Below are positions 8,896-16,365 of a stretch of DNA of 22,143 nucleotides, piece by piece. Numbering within the stretch: the stretch's first letter is position 1; every line of letters begins with the position of its first letter. Both the position numbers and the translations under genes were made by a program. The notes under the pieces are model-generated. The model saw only the letters and a program-made list of their open reading frames with translations, was not told the origin of the DNA and made no database searches. Source of the stretch: CAYQTO01 sp964420455 (GTDB lineage Bacteria; Sumerlaeota; Sumerlaeia; SLMS01); assembly GCA_964420455.1 (NCBI GenBank), contig CAYQTO010000043.1:1-22143 (forward strand), in the 5' to 3' direction.

Positions 8896-9726
8896 ATGAA
8901 TCTGCGTTTCTACGAGAAAATCGTCGAGTGGACCCGGGCCGGGCGGCGGGTGGCCGTGTGCTCGATCGTGGAGACCGTTGGGAGCACACCCCGCAAGGCG
9001 GGGACGAAGATGCTCGTGTCGGACAAGCTCGAGCTGTACGGGACCATCGGCGGGGGGTGTGTGGAGGCGGATGTGATCCATGCGGCCCGCGAGGTGCTCC
9101 GGACCTTGGCGCCTCGCCTTGTCCATGTGGACATCAAGGCAAAGAATCAGGCCGAGCTGGACATGTTGTGCGGGGGCGAGGTGACTTTCTATGTGGAGCC
9201 GGTGATGCCGGACCAGAAGCTGTTGATCTGTGGCGGGGGGCACATCAGCCGGGCGCTGGCGCATGTGTGCCAGGGTTTGGACTTCCGGATCACGGTGATG
9301 GACGACCGGCCGGAGTTTGCCAATAACGGGCGGTTTCCGGGGGTCGAGGAGACGATCGCGGCACCATACGAGGAGATGGCGGGGCGGTTCGAGGTGACGG
9401 GGTTGACGTTCGCGGTGGTGGTGACGCGGGGGCACACGGGCGACGAGGTGTGCTTGCGGGCGCTGCTGCGGTCGGCGGCGCCGTTCATCGCGATGATCGG
9501 GAGCCGGGCGAAGTGGGCGAAGGTCCGGCGGAATCTGCTCGAGTCCGGTTACAGCGAGGAGGAGGTGGACCGGGTGCATTGCCCGGCGGGGCTCGAGATC
9601 GGGTCGATCACGCCGGAGGAGATCGCGGTGGCGGTGGCGGCGCAATTGGTGGAGGTGCGCAATCGTTACGCACGCGAGGGGTTTCCCGCGGCGTCCCACC
9701 GGGACAAGGCCGCCGAGAGCCGATGA
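8896..9726 (+). CDS. XdhC/CoxI-family protein (molybdenum hydroxylase maturation factor)
   Basis: A 276-residue protein. The N-terminal XdhC_CoxI domain shows VGSTPRKAGTKMLV and GTIGGGCVEADV, the conserved Ser-Arg-Gly-Met and Gly-Gly-Cys-Glu signatures. The C-terminal Rossmann domain has the nucleotide-binding LLICGGGHISRALA followed by ITVMDDRPEFANNGRFP. XdhC binds and sulfurates molybdenum cofactor before insertion into xanthine dehydrogenase-type enzymes. No molybdenum hydroxylase subunit lies nearby, so the client is elsewhere or different. ATG at 8896 has GAGG eight bases upstream; a GTG at 8857 in the same frame would add 13 residues that do not look conserved. The stop overlaps the start of the tiny membrane-protein gene (ATGA). 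Confidence 0.92.
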   Translation: MNLRFYEKIVEWTRAGRRVAVCSIVETVGSTPRKAGTKMLVSDKLELYGTIGGGCVEADVIHAAREVLRTLAPRLVHVDIKAKNQAELDMLCGGEVTFYVEPVMPDQKLLICGGGHISRALAHVCQGLDFRITVMDDRPEFANNGRFPGVEETIAAPYEEMAGRFEVTGLTFAVVVTRGHTGDEVCLRALLRSAAPFIAMIGSRAKWAKVRRNLLESGYSEEEVDRVHCPAGLEIGSITPEEIAVAVAAQLVEVRNRYAREGFPAASHRDKAAESR

Positions 9727-9830
9727 GCAACCCGGGGGAAAATACGCGCCTGGTGGCCGTTTTCCTCCTGGGGATCAGCGTTGGGATTACGCTGACGCTG
9801 CTTTATCTGCAACTGCCGCCGGGATGGTAA
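9723..9830 (+). CDS. 35-residue single-pass membrane protein
   Basis: A short ORF whose ATG overlaps the xdhC-type stop (ATGA). It encodes a polar N-terminus (MSNPGENTR), one hydrophobic helix of about 20 residues (LVAVFLLGISVGITLTLLYL) and a short tail ending in PPGW. No family is recognised. The tight overlap, the clean membrane helix and the placement between two genes of the same strand argue that it is real. It may tether or regulate a partner such as the following radical SAM enzyme; that is inference only. Confidence 0.6.
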   Translation: MSNPGENTRLVAVFLLGISVGITLTLLYLQLPPGW

Positions 9831-9920
9831 TGGTCCACCGTGACCCACGGGGGCGTGAACGGTCCTTGCATCCAAGCTCGCATCAGCCAGGGTCTGGCAA
9901 TCGACGCCGCTGGGGGCTTC

Positions 9921-10883
9921 ATGGAATCCATCTACTGGGTCTTGTCGCGCGACTGTAACCAGGCGTGCCGGCATTGCTACAACGACTCGCGTCCGGGAGC
10001 GGCGGGGCTGACGGCGGACGAGGCGAGCCGCTGCGTTGCCCACCTGCCGGATCCGGATCGCGTGCCGGTTGACCGCATCATTCTTTCCGGTGGCGAGGTG
10101 CTCGTCTTTCCCGAGCTCCTGTTTCACACGCTGAGGGAACTGGGAGGACGCTATGGCGACCGGACCCGGCTGATGGTCCAGACCAACGGGGACCTGCTGA
10201 CGGACGAGATCGTGCGCGAGATGGTGGCGCACCGGGTGGTGCGTATAGACGTGGCCAGCCAGGACGAGTATCACCACCGGCGTTCGTTGGAACGGCGGAC
10301 GATGGTGGAGGCGATGCTCGAGCGGCATGGATATACAAACGAGCAGGAGCTTGGGCCGGCGGCGCCGGGGGATGGGATCCGGCGGACCTACGCGTTCTGG
10401 GGAGCCACCCAGGAAGCGTGGATCGGGCCGTTGTGGCCGCGGGGGCGGGCGCGCAAGTTCAACCTCTCGGCGGCCGGGCCCGAGCATCGGTTCTGCGACG
10501 GATGGAGCGGTGCCCGCGGCTTTCTCGACTATGAACAGCCCGGCAGCGAGCTGAACATCCAGCTCGAGGATGTCTATCCGTGCTGCCCGATGACTTGCCG
10601 GCCGCTGGGGAGCCTCCTGGACGGGCCGGTGCTCGACCTGCTGGACTCGCTCCGCGATCACCCCGTGTATCGTGCCCTGAACGAGGGACGGCCGGAGGCG
10701 ATGGGCGAGAGTTACGGCATCAGCGAGGAGGAGGGCTTCGCACGCAGCCGCGAGTTGGGGAACCATTGCCTTTGGTGCGACGAGTTTTTCGAGCGCGTGG
10801 CGACGGACCTGCTGGCGCGGGGCGCACGGACCGAGCGTGGGGCGGTGGACCTGCCCGGGGAGCCGCACGCCGCCGCGGAGTAA
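9921..10883 (+). CDS. Radical SAM protein with SPASM-like C-terminal cysteines
   Basis: A 320-residue protein with the radical SAM motif CNQACRHCY (Cys12, 16, 19) close to its N-terminus, GGE (LSGGEVLVF, residues 56-64) for SAM binding, and VQTNGDLLT. The C-terminal part has cysteines at about 192, 221, 222, 226, 283 and 286, in the segments DVYPCCPMTC and NHCLWCDEFF; these probably bind one or two auxiliary iron-sulfur clusters as in SPASM/twitch enzymes that modify peptides or mature other enzymes. No precursor peptide is seen nearby. ATG at 9921 is chosen because radical SAM proteins usually begin a few residues before the cluster motif; a GTG at 9840 would add 27 residues and would lie ten bases after the membrane-protein stop, so it remains possible. 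One TATAGAC word lies at codons 108-110. Confidence 0.85.
   Translation: MESIYWVLSRDCNQACRHCYNDSRPGAAGLTADEASRCVAHLPDPDRVPVDRIILSGGEVLVFPELLFHTLRELGGRYGDRTRLMVQTNGDLLTDEIVREMVAHRVVRIDVASQDEYHHRRSLERRTMVEAMLERHGYTNEQELGPAAPGDGIRRTYAFWGATQEAWIGPLWPRGRARKFNLSAAGPEHRFCDGWSGARGFLDYEQPGSELNIQLEDVYPCCPMTCRPLGSLLDGPVLDLLDSLRDHPVYRALNEGRPEAMGESYGISEEEGFARSRELGNHCLWCDEFFERVATDLLARGARTERGAVDLPGEPHAAAE
10244..10250 (+). repeat. TATAGAC word, copy 7
   Basis: GCG-TATAGAC-GTG, sense in the second radical SAM gene, encoding Arg-Ile-Asp with codon ATA. Confidence 0.85.
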
Positions 10884-10903
10884 CCGTCGCGGGGGGCGCC
10901 GGG

Positions 10904-10930
10904 TACCCGCACACGCGGATCACGCGGGTA
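10904..10930. terminator. Weak inverted repeat between converging genes
   Basis: TACCCGC (10904-10910) pairs with GCGGGTA (10924-10930) around a 13-base loop, in the gap between the stops of the second radical SAM gene and the ion-channel gene. There is no T-run on either side, so it is at best a weak or factor-assisted terminator. Confidence 0.3.
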
Positions 10931-10992
10931 AGGCTCTTCCATCCGTTGATGATCCGCCCGTTTCCTGTAACCGACGGGTGTTCGCGACTTGT

Positions 10993-11763
10993 TCAGGATG
11001 TCGCGTCGTCGTCGTCCGTAGCTGTGGGGGACGCGTTGTCTCGCGGGGATGAATTCTCCATTTCGCGTGCCCGGGTAAGGGCCGAGGCGATGAGGCCGGC
11101 GGGGAAGGATACGATCCCCAAACCGAGGATCAGGATGAAGGCCGTAAAGACGCGTCCGCCCGGCGTGACCGGGACCGCATCGCCGTAGCCGACGGTGGTG
11201 AGCGTGATGACGGCCCACCACATGGCGTCGAAGACGGAACCGAAGGTCTCGGGCTGTGCTTCGCGTTCGAAGTAGTGGATGCCGACCGCGGAGAGATAGA
11301 AGACAATGAAGGCGACGCCGGCGAAGAGGACGAACTCCTCGCGGGCGAGCACCAGGGCGCGATAGAGGCGCCGGAAAGCGCGGTTATAGCGGACCAGCTT
11401 GAAGATCCAGACGAGGCGGAAGAGGCGCAGGGCGCGAAGGGTCAGGGAATCCGTCCCTGCGCCGAGGAGGAACGGGAGAATCGACAGAAGGTCGACCAAC
11501 CCGTAGAAGCTGAAGATGAAGCGAAGTGGCTTCTTGGCGGTATAGACGCGGGCGATGTACTCGAGCAGGAAGCCGTGAAGGAGGACGAGGTTGACCTGGT
11601 AGAGGACGAGGTGCACGCGCCAGCCGAGCTCTGGGACCGTCTCGAGGGAGAAGGTGACGAGGGAGGTGAGGATGAGGACCTGGATGGTGAGGTCGAAGGC
11701 GCGGCCGCCGGCGGTGTCGTTGCGGTCGACGATTCGGCGGAGTCGCTGTCGAAGGGTCGGCAT
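10993..11763 (-). CDS. Voltage-gated potassium channel-type ion transport protein
   Basis: A 256-residue inner-membrane protein with six predicted membrane segments. Segment S4, about residues 109-133, carries regularly spaced arginines (RALRLFRLVWIFKLVRYNR), as in voltage sensors. The pore loop has the K+ selectivity filter TLTTVGYGD (filter TVGYGD at 190-195), followed by the last membrane helix and a short acidic tail with four consecutive Asp. There is no C-terminal RCK/TrkA domain. Role: potassium conductance across the inner membrane. ATG at 11763 gives a basic N-terminus before the first helix; the ribosome-binding site is poor and a strong hairpin sits 13 bases upstream. It lies 86 bases downstream of the GH20 gene on the same strand. 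One TATAGAC word lies antisense at codons 73-75. Confidence 0.93.
   Translation of the reverse strand: MPTLRQRLRRIVDRNDTAGGRAFDLTIQVLILTSLVTFSLETVPELGWRVHLVLYQVNLVLLHGFLLEYIARVYTAKKPLRFIFSFYGLVDLLSILPFLLGAGTDSLTLRALRLFRLVWIFKLVRYNRAFRRLYRALVLAREEFVLFAGVAFIVFYLSAVGIHYFEREAQPETFGSVFDAMWWAVITLTTVGYGDAVPVTPGGRVFTAFILILGLGIVSFPAGLIASALTRAREMENSSPRDNASPTATDDDDATS
11541..11547 (+). repeat. TATAGAC word, copy 8
   Basis: CGG-TATAGAC-GCG, antisense in the ion-channel gene, encoding Val-Tyr-Thr. Confidence 0.85.
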
Positions 11764-11776
11764 GCGGGGATTCCGT

Positions 11777-11800
11777 GGGTGGTCGTGGTTCCGACCACCC
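11777..11800 (-). promoter_or_regulatory. Perfect 9-bp hairpin just upstream of the channel gene
   Basis: GGGTGGTCG (11777-11785) and CGACCACCC (11792-11800) form a perfect 9-bp stem with a six-base loop. In the leftward transcript it ends 13 bases before the channel ATG. No T-run follows, so it is more like a translational or RNA-stability element, or a weak attenuator after the GH20 gene, than a classical terminator. Confidence 0.5.
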
Positions 11801-11849
11801 CCCGGATGCGGTTACACCGCCAAGCCGAAAGGAAGGTGGGAGAGGGTGG

Positions 11850-13793
11850 CTAGCCGGCCTTTTGGCGGGCGTCGGCGGCGAGGGCGCGGAGAGCCTCCTC
11901 GATTTTGGCGAGGTCCGATTCCTTGTTCCGGGCAAGCCAGAGCTCGCGGTACTCGGGGAGGAGCGCCTCGAGGTCGTCGGCCCATTGGCGGAGCCGCTCG
12001 GGGAGGTCCGCCGGGCGATCCTCCGAGGCGAGGTCGCGGGCGAGGAAGTACTTCCGGCCGAAGAGGACGTTGACGCGTGACTGGTGGCGGTACTCGCGAA
12101 GGGCCCAGCGGTTGCGGGTGGCCCGCCGGGCGTATTCGTCGAAGAGGGCCTCGCCCTTGGCGCCGGCATCGATGAAGTGTTGAGCGAGTTCCGCGTCGGT
12201 GTGCTCGAGGATTTCCTGGTCGCCAAAGAGTCGGAAGAAGAGGGGCCAGTTGGAGTAATACTCCTGGCCGGCGGACTGTTCACGGAGGCTTGCGACGGCG
12301 GCGTTGTCGTCGATCCCGAAGGTGCGAACGTTCCAGATGCGGTCGAACTCGTCGGAGTCGGGCCCTTCGGTGTTCCAGGAGACGGCGGCGCCGAGGGCGA
12401 TCGGGTGCAGCGACCCGCCGAGGAGGTTGTAGTGGCCGTAGTCGCCCCAGTCGGTGTTGAGCACGCCGAGGGCGCCGTACTTCTTTCCCGTCTCGGCGTA
12501 GGTGCGGATGTTGATCTCCGCATTGTCGAGGTTGTTGAGGATGCGGTTCCATCCGCTGGTGCCGGGGCAGACCATGAAGTCGAGGCCCGCATCGGCAAAG
12601 AGCTTGGTGCTTTCGTAGTCGGTGTTCCGGTGATAGCCCCAGTTGAGGAGGATGGTGTCCTTGGGGATGTTGGGGATGGATTCGGGGTCCTGCTTGACGA
12701 TGTCGCCCCAGAACATCATGCGGCGGCCGCGGTCCTTGGCGAGGTCGTTGAGCCAGGCGATGTGTTGAAGGTAGAGGGCGTAGCGGCCGACCTCCTCGGC
12801 GCGGGCGGTGTTCTTGCCGCGGCCAAGGTCATAGGTTTCGTCGGCGCAGACGTTGACGAAGCCGGAGCGGAAGAGCGGCAGGTAGGCGTCGTGCATGCGG
12901 GTGAGGAGCGCGAGGGCCTCAGGGTCGCTCATGTTGATGGTGGCGCCCTTCATGCGCTGGTGCCAGGTGAGGTCCTTCCACCCAGCCTCGAGCTCGACAT
13001 CGGCGAGGTGGCGATACTGGGGGAGGCTGAGGACGCCACCCATGTGGCCGAAGGACTGGAGGGAGGGGACGAAGTCGATGCGGCGGTCGGCGCAGTAGGC
13101 GTCGAGTTCGAGGATTTCCTCGGGCGTGAGGGGATCGAGGTCCTGGCCGATGGCGGGGTCAAAGCGGAACTCGAAGGGATGTTCCACGTAGAGCTGGAAC
13201 ATGTTGATCTTGTGTATAGACAGATAGTCGACCAGCCACTTGAGGGTCTCGAGAGTGGGGACCTTGCCACGGGAGACGTCGTGATAGAAGCCGCGATGCT
13301 GGAAGTCGGGCTCGTCATCGATGAGGAGGGCGGGGAGGGTGGCGCCGTACTGCTCGACGAGTTGAAGGAGGGTCTGGATGCCGTGGTAGAGGCCGGCGTT
13401 GCTGGCGCCCTCGAGGTCGATGCGGTCGGGGCGGATGTCGAGGCGGTAGGCCTGGGAGCGGAGGGGGTGGGTCTCGGCGGGCTGGCGGACGCGGAGGTGA
13501 ATGGCGGAGCCGTGGTAGGGGTCGCGGCCGAGGCGGTCGAGGCGGGGGGTCCGTTCCGCATGGAGGCGGCAGGCATCGCGGAGGCGCTCGGCGGCGAGGT
13601 ACTCGGGGCGCTCGGTCTCCGCGGGAAGGAAGATCCGCGTCTGCTCGTCGATGACAAAGCTGCCGGTGCCGCGGGTGAGGGACTTGGGGGTGGGGAGGAG
13701 ATTCATGCGGGGTTGGGGCTCCTGGGCGAGACTCGGGGCAGCAGGCGCCGCCCCGATGGCGAGGGCAAGAAGGAGGTGGAGGAATCGGATCAT
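11850..13793 (-). CDS. Secreted glycoside hydrolase family 20 (beta-N-acetylhexosaminidase-type) protein
   Basis: A 647-residue protein with a signal peptide (MIRFLHLLLALAIGAAPAAP, likely cut after SLA near residue 23). Residues about 30-165 look like the GH20 N-terminal alpha/beta domain (LLPTPKSLTRGTGSF ... YHGIQTLLQL), and from about 165 the TIM barrel begins with RGFYHDVSRGKVPTLETLKW. The adjacent catalytic Asp-Glu pair of GH20 (substrate-assisted mechanism) is seen in NVCADETYDLG, residues 318-319. About 150 C-terminal residues are helical and Arg/Glu-rich. The likely role is removing terminal N-acetylhexosamine from chitin-like or peptidoglycan-derived sugars outside the cytoplasm; true substrate unknown. 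The ATG overlaps the stop of the reductase gene (ATGA). One TATAGAC word lies antisense at codons 191-193. Confidence 0.9.
   Translation of the reverse strand: MIRFLHLLLALAIGAAPAAPSLAQEPQPRMNLLPTPKSLTRGTGSFVIDEQTRIFLPAETERPEYLAAERLRDACRLHAERTPRLDRLGRDPYHGSAIHLRVRQPAETHPLRSQAYRLDIRPDRIDLEGASNAGLYHGIQTLLQLVEQYGATLPALLIDDEPDFQHRGFYHDVSRGKVPTLETLKWLVDYLSIHKINMFQLYVEHPFEFRFDPAIGQDLDPLTPEEILELDAYCADRRIDFVPSLQSFGHMGGVLSLPQYRHLADVELEAGWKDLTWHQRMKGATINMSDPEALALLTRMHDAYLPLFRSGFVNVCADETYDLGRGKNTARAEEVGRYALYLQHIAWLNDLAKDRGRRMMFWGDIVKQDPESIPNIPKDTILLNWGYHRNTDYESTKLFADAGLDFMVCPGTSGWNRILNNLDNAEINIRTYAETGKKYGALGVLNTDWGDYGHYNLLGGSLHPIALGAAVSWNTEGPDSDEFDRIWNVRTFGIDDNAAVASLREQSAGQEYYSNWPLFFRLFGDQEILEHTDAELAQHFIDAGAKGEALFDEYARRATRNRWALREYRHQSRVNVLFGRKYFLARDLASEDRPADLPERLRQWADDLEALLPEYRELWLARNKESDLAKIEEALRALAADARQKAG
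13215..13221 (+). repeat. TATAGAC word, copy 9
   Basis: GTG-TATAGAC-AGA, antisense in the GH20 gene, encoding Ser-Ile as TCT-ATA. Confidence 0.85.
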
Positions 13794-14746
13794 GGGCGGT
13801 TGAGAAGGTCGCGGCGGCGGAGGATGGCATGGAGCATTTCCATGCGGGGGACAGGGATATCAGCCTTGCGGGCACGACGAAGGGGCTCGCCGACGATCGC
13901 CTCGACCTCGAGCGGACGCCCCGCCTCGAAGTCCAGCTGCATGGAACTCTTGTACGCACCCATCTTTCGTGTATAGTCGATCATGAGGTCGAGGAACTCG
14001 CGTTCGATGGCGACGTTGTCGGCGCGGGCGGCGGCAATGGTTTCCTCCATGAGGCCGATGACGACGGAGGAGATGGCATCGTCCTCGAGGGCCGCCTTGG
14101 AGTCGCATCTCTCGGCAGCGACGCCCAGGCCGTTGAAGGGGATGTTCCAGACGAGCTTGCGCCAGCGGATGTCCTCGAGGGAGTCGGCGGTTTCCGCGCC
14201 AAAGGCGGCGTCGCGAAAGAGCTGGGCGACGGATTCCGTTCGCGCGGTGGCGGGGCCCGCGAGCTCCGCCAGCCGCACATGGCCGTAGCTGATGTGGTGG
14301 ATCACACCCGGCGCGATGCGATTGCTGCAGAGAAAGGCGACCCCCCCGAGGACACGCGGGCGCGGATCCGTTCTCGGGAACCATCCGCGGAGCTGTTCCG
14401 CAATGAAGTCCTCGTTGCCGAGGCCGTTCTGGAGGGTAAGGATGATCGTCTCGGGCCCGACGACGGGTCGTAGCAGCGGGGGCAACGCGCCGTTGTCGGT
14501 CGTCTTGAGACCGACGAGGACGAGATCGCACACGCCCATCTCCTCGGGGGACCGTGAGACCGGGGGCCGGAGGGTGAAGTCGCCCTGCTCGCTGCGGATT
14601 TCGATCCCATGCTCGCGGACGTGGTCGTAGTCGCTGCGCAGGAGGAAGTGGACGTCGTGGCCGGCGCGAGCCATGCGCGCCCCGTAAAGCGCGCCGAGGG
14701 CTCCCGCACCGATGACTCCGATCCGCCCCTTGAACGGTTCCGTCAT
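13790..14746 (-). CDS. 2-dehydropantoate 2-reductase family protein (PanE/ApbA-type)
   Basis: A 318-residue NAD(P)-dependent reductase. The N-terminal Rossmann motif VIGAGALGALYG is at 11-22; TLQNGLGNED (104-113) and RWRKLVWNIPFNGLG (about 194-208, with catalytic Lys197 and Asn201) are family hallmarks, as is the C-terminal KSSMQLDFEAGRPLEVEAI. PanE makes pantoate for coenzyme A, but the family includes many paralogues acting on other 2-keto acids, so the gene symbol is left empty. ATG at 14746 has GAAGGG about nine bases upstream. The stop overlaps the GH20 start (ATGA), an odd pairing of a cytoplasmic reductase with a secreted glycosidase. A near-miss of the repeated word, TATAGTC, occurs at 13972. 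Confidence 0.92.
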   Translation of the reverse strand: MTEPFKGRIGVIGAGALGALYGARMARAGHDVHFLLRSDYDHVREHGIEIRSEQGDFTLRPPVSRSPEEMGVCDLVLVGLKTTDNGALPPLLRPVVGPETIILTLQNGLGNEDFIAEQLRGWFPRTDPRPRVLGGVAFLCSNRIAPGVIHHISYGHVRLAELAGPATARTESVAQLFRDAAFGAETADSLEDIRWRKLVWNIPFNGLGVAAERCDSKAALEDDAISSVVIGLMEETIAAARADNVAIEREFLDLMIDYTRKMGAYKSSMQLDFEAGRPLEVEAIVGEPLRRARKADIPVPRMEMLHAILRRRDLLNRP

Positions 14747-14830
14747 AGCCCGGCCCTTCGGTAAAGTGGAGTGGGGCCACCATGGGCGGGAACCGGGGAC
14801 GGGGAAAGGGAAGTTTCGGAAAGCGGGTGG

Positions 14831-15397
14831 CTATTGCATCTCCTCGCGGAGACGCCGGAGCTGGTCGCCCAGGCTGGTGCCAGGGGCCTCGGGGGGGTCC
14901 TCCCCTTCCGGCGGCCCAAAGACCATCGGACCCATCTTCACGTTGCGGACGGGGCAAATGTCGCCGGGTCCGAGGGTGCAAGCGGGGACCGACGGTAGTT
15001 CGAGCAGAAGCAACTCGCGGAGTTGTTCCGCCGGGTAGACGAACTCGCCGTCGTAGTATGAGGTGTTCTCCTCGGCGAGGTCGGGATACTTGGCGGGGTC
15101 GAGAAGCCGCTCGTCCTGCATATACGTCAGGGCGATGCCCTCCGCGCGGAGGGGGACCTCGATCGGATGAAGGCAGCGGGCGCATTCGACCGAGGCGACG
15201 GTCTCGACGGAGCCCCGGATGAGGACCGTGTCGCCGACGAGGGAGAGCTGGATGCGGAGCTGGACGGGCTTCTCGAAGCGGTATTCAGGATCGTCGAGGA
15301 GTTCATAGGCGGCGGGCGGATCCTCCCGGTCGACGGTCATGGGCCCGGTCCGCAGGCGCTCGGTCTCGAACTTCATCACGGGGGACTTGGCGCTCAT
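14831..15397 (-). CDS. YceD/DUF177-family protein
   Basis: A 188-residue protein of the YceD family, recognised from the mid-protein VECARCLHPIEVPL (Cys-x-x-Cys) and the C-terminal LRELLLLELPSVPACTLGPGDICP, where family members have the second conserved Cys cluster. YceD is usually cotranscribed with rpmF (ribosomal protein L32) and has been linked to 23S rRNA maturation. Here rpmF does not follow: the next 84 bases hold no ORF for a 55-60 residue L32, and then the reductase gene begins. ATG at 15397 has a strong ribosome-binding site (GGAGGT). A TTGACC at 15460-15465, about 65 bases upstream, might be a -35 element. The C-terminus is extended and acidic with many prolines. Confidence 0.88.
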   Translation of the reverse strand: MSAKSPVMKFETERLRTGPMTVDREDPPAAYELLDDPEYRFEKPVQLRIQLSLVGDTVLIRGSVETVASVECARCLHPIEVPLRAEGIALTYMQDERLLDPAKYPDLAEENTSYYDGEFVYPAEQLRELLLLELPSVPACTLGPGDICPVRNVKMGPMVFGPPEGEDPPEAPGTSLGDQLRRLREEMQ

Positions 15398-15459
15398 GGG
15401 GACCTCCGGTGGCGGGGAAGAAAGAGGGACGGATGTGATGTGGCAGAGGCGCGCGGAAC

Positions 15460-15465
15460 GGTCAA
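15460..15465 (-). promoter_or_regulatory. Possible -35 element TTGACC before the YceD gene
   Basis: TTGACC lies in the 81-base gap between the MCE-protein and YceD genes, about 65 bases from the YceD ATG. The hexamer 17 bases on reads CACATC, a poor -10, so the call is weak. Confidence 0.25.
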
Positions 15466-15478
15466 GCGCAGGGGCGTA

Positions 15479-16276
15479 CTAGGGCGCGGGAGTGGGGGTG
15501 GCGGCGGGGATTTCGATCCGGGGCTCGGCGGGGGATGCGCCGAGGGCCTCGGCGGCTTGGCGTCGCAGGTCCTCGAGGGAGGTCCTGACATTGTCCGCCA
15601 TTTCCGACTCGCCGAGTTGACGGAGCCGTTCCGCCACCCTGGCCCCCTCCTCGGCGGCCTGCTCATAGGCGTTCTGGGCGCCTTCGGCCGCCTGCATGCC
15701 GTAGCCCTGGAGGCGGGTGCGGATGGCCTCGACCTGGGCGCGGAGTTCGGCGGCCTCGGGCCCTTCGGCCCAGGCCTTTGCCTCGTCGAGGGCGTCTTCC
15801 GCCGCCTGCGCGGCCTGCTCCAACCTGCGGCGCCCTTCCTCCGTGAGTTCCCCCGGGGTCATGCCGGAGAAGCGGAAGGAGAGCTCCTCGGCGAGGGAGG
15901 AGGAGCCGGTCACCCGGGCGCCGTCGGCAATGGTGGGGGCATTCTCGACGCCCTCGCGGTTGAGGATCTCGAGATGGGTGTCGCCGTCGGTGCGGAGCAT
16001 GATGATGCTGTTGGGGGGAGGGTAGATGGAGGCGGCGGCGGTGGGGTCGATCTCAAGTTGGACGGCGACCTGCGGGCCCTCGAGCGCCACGTCTGTCACC
16101 CGGCCCACGGTCACCCCGCGGGCCCGGACGAGGGCGCCCGCCTCCAGGCCCTCCGCCTCGCTGAACCGGGTCGCCACCGTGATGGTGCCCGTGCCGGGCC
16201 GTTCGACCGGTGTCAGAAGTATATACGCCCCGATTCCGAGCGCCACCAGCGCTGTCAGGACAAGCAATGTCTTCAT
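15479..16276 (-). CDS. MCE/MlaD-domain membrane-anchored protein
   Basis: A 265-residue protein with one N-terminal membrane helix (about residues 3-22, LLVLTALVALGIGAYILL) followed by an MCE domain at about 32-105 (FSEAEGLEAGALVRARGVTVGRV). Residues 135-245 are Ala/Glu/Arg-rich with heptad-like spacing and probably form a long coiled coil; the tail is Pro/Ala/Thr-rich. MCE proteins form periplasmic rings or tubes that carry lipids between inner and outer membranes, normally with an MlaE permease and MlaF ATPase, which are not in this window. ATG at 16276 has GAGGA nine bases upstream. It is separated from YceD by 81 bases, and a TTGACA lies about 65 bases upstream. Confidence 0.9.
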   Translation of the reverse strand: MKTLLVLTALVALGIGAYILLTPVERPGTGTITVATRFSEAEGLEAGALVRARGVTVGRVTDVALEGPQVAVQLEIDPTAAASIYPPPNSIIMLRTDGDTHLEILNREGVENAPTIADGARVTGSSSLAEELSFRFSGMTPGELTEEGRRRLEQAAQAAEDALDEAKAWAEGPEAAELRAQVEAIRTRLQGYGMQAAEGAQNAYEQAAEEGARVAERLRQLGESEMADNVRTSLEDLRRQAAEALGASPAEPRIEIPAATPTPAP

Positions 16277-16336
16277 GGCGGATTCCTCGCTCCCTCGCGG
16301 AATATGCCGGAAAGGGTGGTTCGAGGCGGGGTGTCA

Positions 16337-16342
16337 TGTCAA
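16337..16342 (-). promoter_or_regulatory. Possible -35 element TTGACA before the MCE gene
   Basis: Perfect TTGACA in the 89-base gap upstream of the MCE gene, 61-66 bases from its ATG. No good -10 follows at normal spacing, so it is a candidate only. Confidence 0.3.
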
Positions 16343-16365
16343 AGAGGTCCTGTCGTGGCCATGGT

